Positions 10,801 through 22,800 of a stretch of DNA of 64,000 bases are shown here, piece after piece. Below the pieces are notes generated by a model. That model was not told where the DNA came from. It saw only the letters and a list, made by a program, of their open reading frames with translations, and made no database searches. Position numbers and translations under genes: made by a program. This stretch comes from Tribonema minus. Taxonomy: Eukaryota > Sar > Xanthophyceae > Tribonematales > Tribonemataceae. The stretch spans positions 310,001 to 374,000 of the forward strand of contig JAFCMP010000004.1 in assembly GCA_017506865.1 (NCBI GenBank), given 5' to 3'. Numbering within the stretch: the first letter of the stretch is position 1; every line of letters begins with the position of its first letter.

Positions 10801-13800
10801 TAGCAATAAGGGCCTGAAACTGCAAGACGGGGGGGTATTATAATCTGTTTCCTACGGTAGGTATGCTTACCTTGACCATCTCATACCGCCTCTCGGCCTC
10901 CGGGTCGTCCATGGCGGGCATGGCCTCTGGGTACTTGGCAAGCATGATGGACACAGACTGCAGCAGCACGAGGGCACAAATCGAGTGTTTTAGACAAAGC
11001 AGTAATCTGATGTATACGTGGAGAGAGCAGTGAAGAGCCATGTGTACAAATGATGGCGCAAGCGCATGACATGAAGGACAATCACAAGCACTGCACATGT
11101 TGAAGGGTGAGAAGATCGTACTCTAGAAGTATGTACGCAAAGGGCAGCAGTCCGCCTGACAGCCCAGAAGACGTCACCACAAATTGCCCCTCCGTTGCCA
11201 CATACCGTTGGCTCATGAACGCCTCAGTGCAATTCAGCAAAGCTTTGAAGTGCGCAGTCACTCAAGTGTGGCACAAAATAACTGCATGTGAACCTTACAC
11301 AGCAAGTGCAGTTTTTCCTGTCATAGGAGTAATCATGCCCAGTCCTCGTCACTGCTGTGCAACATGAAGTGCTCTGTTTCCATTGCCGAAGGTGCCACCA
11401 AGCCCAGATGGTCAAAAAAATGCTTCAAGGTTTCGACCTTTTGCCGCCACATTACACAATGCTCAAGCAAGTCACAGCACATCGCCACACAGGGCCTGCC
11501 CCATATATACAGTTCTTCTGAGAGCCCTGCAGGAAATTCTGGGCCGTCGATTCTCACCTCCCCTTCGCCCATGGAGCCCCTCCCAGGCAGACGCTGCCAC
11601 AGATCCTCCGTGACAAAGGGCATGATGGGGTGCAGCAGGCGCAGGCCAAAGTCCAGGCACAGGTACAGGCATCCCTGCGCAATCTTGCGCGCTTCCGCAT
11701 TGGCCTCACTCTGTTGCAGGGGAAAGCAAAACGAGAATACAAGTTGAGCTCGCAGTTCTGAAAACAACTGTTGCCGTTGGTGTTGTTGTGGGTGACACTG
11801 GCGTTTTCAGGCCATGGTTCAAGCACAGGTACAGGCATCTCTGCTGAATCTTGCGGGCTTCCGCATTGACCTCGCTCTGTTGTAGGAGAAAGTAAAGAAG
11901 AGAAGACACGTTGAGCGAGAACTGGAGACAGAAGTGCCGTGGTGGCAGACCACACACCGTACCGCAAGTACAACCTCATTGCAAGTACAACTTCAATCAT
12001 GCCGAACCGCAAGTACAACTTCAAGGGGAAGGCACAGGCAGCGGACAGCATGTTCGTGCCCTAGACCTAACCCTAGTGCACTTGCATGGGCTTCAAAGGG
12101 CGCAAGTGGCAAGGTGGTACGCGTTGTTCCATGACTGAAGCCAAGCAACTGTTGACCAATATCTGGTTGAACCAAAATATCATCAAGTCAGCGCATGCAC
12201 ACCCTCGCAGTCATTCGACTACAGTGTGCAGTGTCGGCGCCTCCTTACCTTATCGTTCACCACGGGGGCTTGATGAGCTCCAGGTGTGTGCTAACTGATT
12301 GTCGATCCAAAAATAACAAAATGGCATAGTCAGCGCATGTTCTCTTGTTATCACAGCCAATCGACCGAACTGTGCGGTGTCGGTGACTCCTTACCTTATC
12401 GTTCACCACGGGCTTGATCAGCTTTAGATAGTGGCAAGGTCGTTTGTGCTGCTCCGTAGATGAAGTTATGTAATTGTTAGCTAAATATTGGTCAAAGAAA
12501 ATAACAAGCGCACGATCTCCTGCTGGCACAGCCGTTTGATAAGCCGCTGCATTGTCGGTGACTCCTTACCTTGTCGTTCACCACGGGCTTGATGAGTTCC
12601 AGGTAGTGGTCACACAGCTCGTACAGCCAGAACTGGTACAGGCAGGTCGTGAGGCCGCCAAAGTCATACGCCGTGAAGCACCTGCAGCAACGCAAGGTAA
12701 ACATGGTTTTGTTACAAATGGAAGTGCTACCAAGGCATGGTAAATCAAGTAAACACCTGCTCCCTGATGAAACCATTTGAAGCAACAGAAGGCAGCAGAG
12801 GGGCACCGTCATTCATGTCAAGGTTGTAGCGAAGGGTGACGCTGTTGCGGCCATGGCGATATATACATATTTACTGAACAGCACGTGTACATGTGCATCG
12901 TGTCAAAGCATCAGAAGGCGATGCACAACGGCAAGCGACAACTCAGTTTGATCATTGTTGTGATGACGCTCCACACTTCACACACATGCAAGTGCATAGT
13001 ATTCATTCACCAGCAGCATGCAATTCATTCACCAGCTGCTGTCAGCAAGCGCACGCAGGTCAACACAGCAGTGTGTATGTCCGCAATAGATGGGAGCAGG
13101 TTTAGCAACTGGTACGGCAGGTCGTGAGGCCGCCAAAGTCATACGCCTGAAGCACCTGTAGAGACCCTAACAAAACATGGTGTTGTTTTGAGCACATAAG
13201 CCACGGTACGTGTAGGCCGCATTAGGTAGAATTAGGGTTAGTAACCCTAGCCTGCCTGCGCGTCTGCAGGACTTCCTCTGAGGGTTAGGGTTAGGGTTAG
13301 CAACACCAGGCGGCGAGTCCGTATACTATGCTGGTGACGAGGTGCTTGCTGAGCAGCTTTTGAGGCAGCAAAGGCCACAAAGCTCGTTTAAAGACTCCTG
13401 AAGCTCAGCAAAAGGCTCAGACTAGGGTAAGGGTCGTCCCGCAAGGGCGGCTTCCTGAACGGCAGAGCAGTGGACTGCAGCGTTGAAACTTGCCAGCATC
13501 CGCTTGTCTCTTGGCGCTTGTGTGGCGTGATGCCACAACAGTATACTTGAATTTTTGCAACAGCACTCTCGTTGCAAAAGCCACACAGGGGTATGTATCA
13601 GTTTTTTTCTTCATACATACATACCTGTTGGACTCGGCCACGGCAGCGTTCAGGCGCGACAGAATCCACTTGTCCCTGGGCGCCTTGTTGGGGTTGGCGG
13701 CCAGTTCTTCCGCCAGCGCCAGCGATGGCCGCAATTCGGTGACGTAGGTCAGGGCGAAGCGCGTGGCGTTCCAGAGCTTGTTGCAGAAGTTGCGGTAGCC

Positions 13801-16800
13801 TGAAAGAGGGCGTCAGTGACAGCCAGCAGTGGGAAAGTCAGGCGTAAGTGCATACGATGCCTCGTTACAGGCTTCGTGTGAGTGTGTGCGTCAAACTCGC
13901 GCCAGTTAACAGGCAAGCTATACCATGCCTCAGACGCACTGCACTTCAAGTGCGACGCTCACGACGCCGGTGATGTTGAGGTTTGATGTCTGATGCCAAA
14001 GAGTGGTGGGGGATTCTCTCATCTGCGCGCATACGTAACCGCTTCACTGCAAAGCTGAAGAGCCCACGTCAACATGCTTCACCGACTCCTATGCAAGTTC
14101 AAGTTCATGGGTTAGGGTTAGGGTTAGGATTATCAAGTTCATGCCTCTGTCTAGATATGCAGGTAATCCGACGGCTCATTGCGCACTTCACATGCAGTTC
14201 AAGTGTGGCGCTCCGCAATGACGCGGTCGATGTCGATGTCTGATGTCTGATGCCAAGGAGCGGCTAAAAATACTCACATGACCATTTTGTAACCGCATCA
14301 CCTCTTCCTCGTCATGCAGGTGATGCGACAGCGCGAAAGCGCACTGCATGGGCACCTCGAGCGTGTGTGCCGCTCGTTGACGACGCAAATTATAAGTGAC
14401 GCCAAACGCGTGTATTTGAATCAGTTGACTACCACCAAACAAACCTGTGGTCCATGCCCCGCCGCCGCCAGCCCCTTCTTCACAACAATAAAAACTTCCC
14501 ACATCACCCCCGCTTGTGGACGCTTAGAAGACACCTGTCTTCGCGAGAGATGCAGACCTGCCGCTTCTCTTACTTGAAGAGTGACGCCTTGCACTTCAAA
14601 TAAACTTCAAGAGTGACGCTTACCAATGACACGACAATGTCGATGTTGATGTCGCGTGACAGTCTGTAACCTCCGAACCTCTGCCTAACCTTGCAGATAA
14701 TGTAATGATTCGAAAACACGCAGTTCACACGCACTCACGCACACACATTGAGTGTGACGCTCAAACTTCAAGTGCAAAGCTCACCGATGACGCGGTTGAT
14801 GTCGATATTGATGTCGCATGACAGTCTGTAACCGCCGCACCTCTGCCTAAACCAGGCAGGCAACGCAACCCGACTCGGATAAACGCATTTCACACGCACT
14901 GAAAGTGTGATGCTCACACTTCAAGAGTGACGCTCACCGATGACGCGGTTGATGTCGAGGTTGATGTCGCGCCCCTGCACCGTGTACGCCAGCAGCCCGA
15001 ACCGCAGCGCGTCAGTGCCGCACTCGGGAATACCCTCGGGGAAGTCAGCAGTCTGAGCCTTCTTGGCCGTGGCGACCTCCTTAGCGGGGAGGTTGCCTGC
15101 GTCCAGTTTGGCCAGCAGGTTGTCGAGGCTGCAGCCGAGGATGACCTCCAGAGGGTCGATCACGTTGCCAAGCGACTTGCTCATCTGCAGAATGAACGCC
15201 AGGTGCGCACACGATGTGTGAGAAGATGTTCAATAGGAGTGCATGCGAGGCGGTGGCTGTGAATCACCTTGAGGCGTTGATCACGGCGACTAGCAAGCAT
15301 ACAACTCGGACTAATGCATAGGCATGTATGTGGGTGCTTGTGTTTGAGGATGGCAAAAGCTTGGAAAGCTCAAGAAGCGTCAAGGCTGCAGCCAGGAATT
15401 TTTCAAGGCAGAATATGTGCGCGTTGCGCATGCTCAACAAGCTGCCTACATGCCTTGCACCTGATATACCTACATACCTTGCGCCCGCGCTCGTCGCAGA
15501 CCACCGGCTGCCACACCAGCTCATTTCCAGTGCTTCAACGCGGAACGCAGTGCTCAGTGCTCAACTCGACGATTCAACATACACTATGTACACACCTTGC
15601 GGCCGTGCTTGCAGCGGACCATCGGGTGCGAGACGAGGTCACTTCCAGGTTCAACTTGAAGCAGTGCTCAGATACATGCAGTACATGCACACCTTTCGAC
15701 CGTATTTGTCGCTGATCATCGCGTGCAGGACCAGCTCATTTCCAGCGATTTCAACAAGCAGCAGCGCTCAACGATATACCTACATACCTTGCGGCCGTGC
15801 TTGTCGCGGACCACCGGGTGCACGGCGACTTATTTCCATTACTTCAAACATGACAGCAGTGCTCAAAATACATACAGTACATGCATACCTTGCGGCCGTG
15901 CTTGTCGCGGACCATCGGGTGCAGGAAGACTGTTGTGAAGGGCAGCTGCCCCGTGAGCTGCAGCCCCATCATGACCATGCGCGCGACCCAGAAGAACAGT
16001 ATATCCATGCCCGTCTCCAGCAGTCTGCGGTAAGAGTAGAGTACAGGGAGGGTGAGGGAGTGAGTCAGTGAGTGAGTCTGCACCCGAGTCACATATGCTT
16101 GCCAACGTCTTTAGATGTGGTGAACATACTCTCGCCCTTCAGAAACTAGATGAGTGGTCAATGAAAACCATGACATGTGTACACGTGGTAATTTAGACTG
16201 CCTTGAGCTCGAAGTCGACAGGTACGACGACAGTCAGCGGCATTTGCATCGGCAGTTACAGCGGCAGTTACTCACGTGGTGGGGTAGAATGCCTTGAGGT
16301 CGTCCGTCTGTTCCGGCCAGCCAAAGACGGAGAAGGGAAACAGTCCACTGCTGAACCATGTGTCCAGCACATCAGGGTCCTGCTCAAGCTCCAGCTGCAT
16401 ACACAGGATTGGAACAGGGCTAGAGTGTTGAGTATAATAGAGTCCGAGTTGCGTCATGAGCACACCACACACTTCTGTCTACCTTACCGCCGTGAAGAAC
16501 TATAGAAGCCGAGAATGACAGCTTACTACGCAACTGCACCTGCCGCCGCTTTGAGACATGAATGAAGCTGAAACCAATGGCTTACTGAGCAATGCTGCTG
16601 ACTACATAAACGATGGCACTGTTTGACTCATGGCCAATGACTGCAGCAGCGGCGACCACGGTCACTGGTGGAAGGCGCTTGCAGCTCACCACACTTTGTT
16701 AGAGCTTGACGATCTTTTGATTCGTTTCCATGAACCCACCTCCGCTTCTGCGCAGCCCAGCGCCTTGGCGGCGAGCACTGCTGCCTCCGCCTGGCTGCGC

Positions 16801-19800
16801 GCGACGAACCACCTGTCGTTGTGAGTCGAGTCATTGCGGTCGAGTCCCTCCCCCTTGCGCTGCGCAAAGTAGGCGGGGATGCGGTGCCCCCACCACAGCT
16901 GCAAAGGGGGTGAGGGGGGGGGGGGGGGGGGGGGGTGAGGGTCTTTCGCAGCAACGCAAGCGTGGCCACAGTAAGAGTGTGTAGTGTGTTGCAACGTAGA
17001 GCCACCACAGCTGCAAAGAGGGGAAGGGGGGGGGGAAGAGTGAGGGTATTTTGCAGCAACGCCAGCGTGGCCAGAGTAAGAGTGTGTTGCAACGAATAGC
17101 CATAACAGCGTCGAGGGGCTTTCGCAGTAACGTGTGGCCACAGTAAGATTGTGTTGTATAGTAGACAGCTGCTGCTCACAGGCCGAAGCCAGTCGTGCCC
17201 TGCTATAACTGCCGCAACCGTCAAGCGTGCTTACAGCAATTGAACATGTAACTGCCACATGCTCCATCAGAGTGGTTGTCTAGCAGCGAAGGGATGCGTG
17301 TTGGTGATTAGCCATATGCAGCATGCGGCCAATCACACTTCGAGTACTTGGAAGTCACTTGAGTACTCGAGAGGCATGAACCTCTGTGTTTGGGGCTACC
17401 GGCTGGAGCTGGCCTACAGAACACGTGAGACCTTTCCATATTAAACACCCATGCCTCGAACGCTAAAAAGCTTGCACACAGAAGTCTTTTTGCCTACTGT
17501 GGTCATGGTGGCACTGTTTGACTCGTGGCCAATGACTGCAGCAGCGGCGACCACCGTTATTGGTGGAAGGCACTTGCGGCTAACCATCCCTTGTCACCTG
17601 GAGCTCTACGATCTTTTGTTTCGTTTTTCACATCTATAACATCAGCCACATTAACGAAGGCTTTGACGCTCGACAGCTGTTGTGGCTAGTGGCTGTATGG
17701 GCAACAGTGCACTTGGACATGAGCATCTAGCACAACTTGTTGTGAGCATAAATTTGTCGTGACACATTACGCAACACCAGTCACGTGCATTTTCCAATTG
17801 AACTTCAACACACCATCAAACCTCAACACACACTCAGCACAGGCGTTGTGCTTCCTGAGTAGCAGTACCTGTCGTGACACACACCAGTCGCGTGCGTTCT
17901 CGAGCCAGCGGTACCAGGTCTTCTCGTGCACAGGGGGCTCAATCTTCAAACGGCCCTCGCGAACCTCCTTGACAGCCGCCGCCGCCATGCCCTCACAGCG
18001 CACGTACCTGAATACAGAAGGTGTAAGAACGACAGTGTGAGCATACCGTATGAGACAAAGTTCAAATATGAAGTATGTGCAGCGCACGTCACCTGTAGCG
18101 GAATCAACACGCTGTGCGTATGCTATGGGAGAACCTGAAAGTCAACTTCAGGTCAACTTCAGGTACATAGTGTGGTTGTGAAGTTCACTTAGTGTGCACA
18201 TGCCATCGCCGCCATGCCTTTGCAGCGCAGGTGGACGCGGAGAAATGCGGAAGCAGCGCGCGCCATAAGACAGAAACTACGACACATTGACGCATGCGCG
18301 CCCCTTGACATTGCCGGCGTTTCATGTCCATGTGTGTGCAAATGGCGTGAATGGACGAGAGCTGAAAAAAAATAAAAATGGCGCAGACCGCCCCGCAAGG
18401 CTGCTTATGGTGCTGTCAAAGGGAAGAGACCATTTTGCTGTGAGTCAGACTCCGAGTCAAGCTCCAGTCAGTTTCAACCTCAACAAACCCGACCGTGAAA
18501 ACAGGTTTCCGCGAACTACTACTGGTATATCAGATTGCAAGGCTTGTATGCACACGGGCTAAGCCAACTACCTTTACTGTGCGTTCTTTCCAATGAGGTG
18601 CCAAGAAAGGCTCAATCATGTCGCCAAATAGCAACTGCAGATGCTTGCAAGCAGATATAGATGAAGACTACGCTGTATGAAGCGCTTGCATACATGTAGA
18701 AATCTCAATACTTGGGCTTTCAAGGTTTAGACTATACGTTCAGCCAAGCATGCACGAACCACTGATATTGTTATCATAGAAAAAGCGCTTGTGTTATCGT
18801 AGAATTCTCAATACTTGTAGTCCAACAGTATCAGATTTAGCCAACCCTGAACTCACCACTGATAATGAAATCGTAGAAAAAGCGCTAGTGTAACCGTAGA
18901 AATTTCAATACTTGGACTCCAATAGAACTCACCACTGATAATGTAATCGTAGAAAAAGCGCTCGGAATGGTAGAAATCTCAGTACTTGGGACTCTGAAGG
19001 TTTACAGTTTTAGCCGACCCTGCACTCACCACTGAGGCGCCAGGAACGGCTCAATCACGTCGCCAGAGCGACTGCAGATGCCGAGGCGCATCTTGTTGTC
19101 CTCCTTGCCGCGCAGCAAGCCCTTCTTATCCAGCTCCTCCTCGCAGGCAATCTGCGGCAGCAGAATGTGGACGCATTGCGCGCAGCAGCAACGGAGAAAT
19201 AACAGGATACATGCATTGGTATTATGTACCACTTGTGATTAGGTAAGTAGTGGAGACTTTACGACAAGTGTCCCTGTGATAGATGGCAGGCTTGCAGGTG
19301 ACAAGAAATGACACGCTGTAGCCTGGGTGCCTTTGGGTTAGGGGTAGGTTCAGGCTAGGGTTACTTCAAGCAGCCTGTGGCGGATCTCCGACGTTGCCAA
19401 GCGTCGTCACAAGGGTTCCTGGTGGTTTCAAGTGCTTGAGACTGTGCATAATACACTGCTCGCATGCGGGTGCCGCTGAGAGACACATCTCATGCAAGTT
19501 CCTCCTTACACACAATCTTGGGACTGGAGATTGCCGGAAGGCAGAAGTTCAAGTTGAAGTGCTGATTCATCCGCAAAGGCTGTGATAAAGCACTCCCACA
19601 GTCCCTCTCCGAACCAAGTAAGCATATGCGACCAACCATACTTTCAACACCAGGTATGCATGCATACTCACCCTGGCGTCGTAGCGAAGCATACCCTCAA
19701 AGGGCGCCGCGGCGGCGTTCATACTCCCATCCGGGTTGAGTATGTTGATGGACTCCAGGTTGTTGCGCTTGCCGCATTCGTAGTCATTGGGGTCATGCGC

Positions 19801-22800
19801 TGGCGTGACCTTCACGGCGCCTGTCCCAAAGGCCATGTCCACTAGAACGCCGTCTAGAACGATGGGGATCTGCGTAGGGCGAAGCATGAGTGAGTGAGCA
19901 CGCGTAGCACCAAACCTGTTTCACGTGAGTGAATGTCGGCCAGCATGTTGTCCAAACGCAGGCAGAGCAGGTTTGCTGTGGTTGACCACTCAGGGTACAC
20001 TGGTCTGCATGCGCTGCGGCGCATCCCTTCTGCCGTTAATGTGACCGTGTACATAAGTCACAATGTGTTACGACAACACCTCACAGGCACCTCGATGAAA
20101 CTGCCACCTTGAAGAATCGGTCACCGGCTCCTCTTTGTTCCTCACGCCGCGCGGTGGCAGGACCTCAAACAACACCACTTCAACGCATGCAGCCACCTTT
20201 CTGCCGTTGACGGGGTGTGCAGGTGCTTCGCGTGCAAAAATCTACCAACAACGATGAGCATTTTCCTCATAAACGTCGTCATGCCACTTCAACATATTTC
20301 TTCAACGTGGCGGGTCACCTTTCTGCCGTTGAAGGGGTGCACCAGCGACTTCCCGTGCAGGTGTGTGTAGCGGGGGTCATCAGGGTGTACAGCAACGCCC
20401 GTATCGCCGAGCATCGTCTCCAGACGCGTGGTTGCCACCACCAGTTCTTCATCACTGCGGGCGAATCACATAGGGACTAAGCACAAATGAGACAATGGTG
20501 GCATGCATGTGTGTTAGCAAGTGCGCAACGACACTGCCGAACATTGTCTCGAGAGGTGTGGTGGTGACCACAAGTTCCTCATCGCTGCGGGCAAACCACA
20601 TGGGATAAAGCGCGAGTGATACAGTGGTGGCGTGCATATCCACAGGCACATACGCAATGGCAACAAGTGAGTCGCGGAGCATGGTCCCAAGACGCGTGGT
20701 GGCGACCACAAGTTCCTCATCGCTGCAGGCAAATCACATGGCGATTGAGCATGAATGAGACAATGGTGGCGTGCAGATGCGCTGGCAATCACGCATTGTA
20801 AGTGCGTTGCGAGATCGCTACGCGCGCAGTGCGACCAACCACGGTGGGAAGCGCGAACGAGACTATGGTGGCGTGTATATGTGCTAGCAGTTGCGCAACA
20901 TCATTGCCAAGCATCGTCTCCGGATGCATGGCGGCAAACACGAGTCCGTCGTTGCTACACGCTCAGGGGGAGGGTTGGCAGGCAACGTAGCTACACACTC
21001 GGTGTTAGGGTCAGCAGGCAAATGTGAAGCTGCAGCACAGTCAGGACAAGCACGAGTATCTTTTAGGAAAAAGGAGTGGGTGTACCACTCTATTACTTTG
21101 AGTATACAGATCAAAGCATGTGCTTAAAAGCAATTCAACATCCATCAGACCTGCTCTCCACCTTGTACGCAAAGTGCGTGAGCGTGCCAGATTGATCAAC
21201 ACTTGTACACGGCGTACTTGTAGGATCTCAAGATCATCTTTGAAAATTGACCTTTTATAAATAACATTGATCAACTTGCACAACTGTTTGATAAGTTGCT
21301 CCACAATATATATGGTATGTATGCAAAACTGCACATACCTGCCCTCCACCTTGTAGGCACAGTGCGTGAGCGTGCCAGACTGAGTATAATCTAATACTTC
21401 AAAGTATATGGTGTGTATGAAAAATTGCACATACCTGCCCTCCACCTTGTAGGCAAAGTGCGTCAGGGTGCCAAACTCGTACTTGGCGCGCTTCGTGTGG
21501 CCAGGCACGGACAGCAAGGTCCTCCCCTCCAGTTCCAGGTAGTCAACCTCAATGTCGCTGATTGCTGACTGCAGCAGCACGGCAACAGCATGGCATAGCT
21601 CAGCAACAAACTGCAACATTGCTCAACAGTAGCCATGACGTGCAATGTTGCTGATTGCGGACTGCAGCAGCACGATAACAGCATGGCAATGCTCGGCATC
21701 ATTGTTCAACAGTGAGCATAATCGTTCAGCGGTGCCAATGACATGCAGTCAGCGACAGCAACATTGTTCAACAGTGAGCATCGTCGTTCAGCAGTGCCAA
21801 TGACATGCACTGTTGCTGGTTGCCGACTGCAGCAGAACGATAACAGTTTGGCGTTGCTCAGCAACAAACCGCAACATCGTTCCGCAGTAACAATGATGTG
21901 CAATTGTCGCTGAGCCAACTTCAATGTCGCTGACTGCTGAACTGTAACAGCACAAACGAGGCATAGCAACGCTCAGCAGCATGCAGGCGACATTGCTCAA
22001 ACGAGATAAAAAAAGTCGCTCTATTGCAAGCACCATCAATGAAAAAGTCTCATCTGCTGGACAATAAGGGCAGCTCCAGTCCACCAGGCGCACATCCCTG
22101 TACACTGTACCCACCACCCCTACAGCTAAGTTGAAGTTGTTCTTGCAGCATAAACCTTGTCTGCTGATCACCTTCAGCGCGCAGCTCCAGTTCGCCAGGC
22201 GCGTCCCCCGTACACTGTACCTACATACCCTGTGGCTGAGTTGAAGTCATGTTTGAAGTACAAATAATCACCTTGAGTGCGCACCTCCAGTTCACCAGCC
22301 GCGTGACCCTGCACACTGTGCAGTACCTGACCCAACAGCTGAGTTGAAGTTATGATTGAAGTAAGAATTTGCTGAGCGCTCCCGTTCACCAGGCGGGTGT
22401 ACACTGCACCTACCTACCCTTCTACAGCTTAGTTGCACAAGCGATCACCTTGAGCGCGCAGCTCCAGTTCACCAGGCGTGTGTCCCTGTACAGCAGGCCG
22501 TCCTCGTGAAACCGCACAAACGCCTCAAGCACGGCTCTGCTCAGGTTAGGGTCCATAGTGAAGGCCTCCCTTTCCCAGTCCACTGACGAGGCCAGCTTGC
22601 GGATCTGCAAACAACAGCGAGTTCCGAGCAAACGCCGCTGCTTACACACTGAGGATGCAGCATACATACATCAAGGTACTCATGGACTTGTATTCCTACA
22701 GGCCCCGAGGGAGGCCTGCCACAGTCCACTGACGGTGCGGGCTTGCAGGCAAGGGCGAGTTCACGAAGATGCCTGCTACTTCACAAGGATGCAATGCATT

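Noticed and set aside
15470-15930. Regularly spaced repeats resembling a CRISPR array
   Set aside because: The units are diverged copies of an exon edge and the host is an intron-bearing eukaryote; spacers are themselves similar to each other.
16628-17267. Long minus-strand frames of 190-198 codons
   Set aside because: They run through the poly-G tract and repeats flanking ValRS exon 14; only 16740-16898 is real coding sequence.
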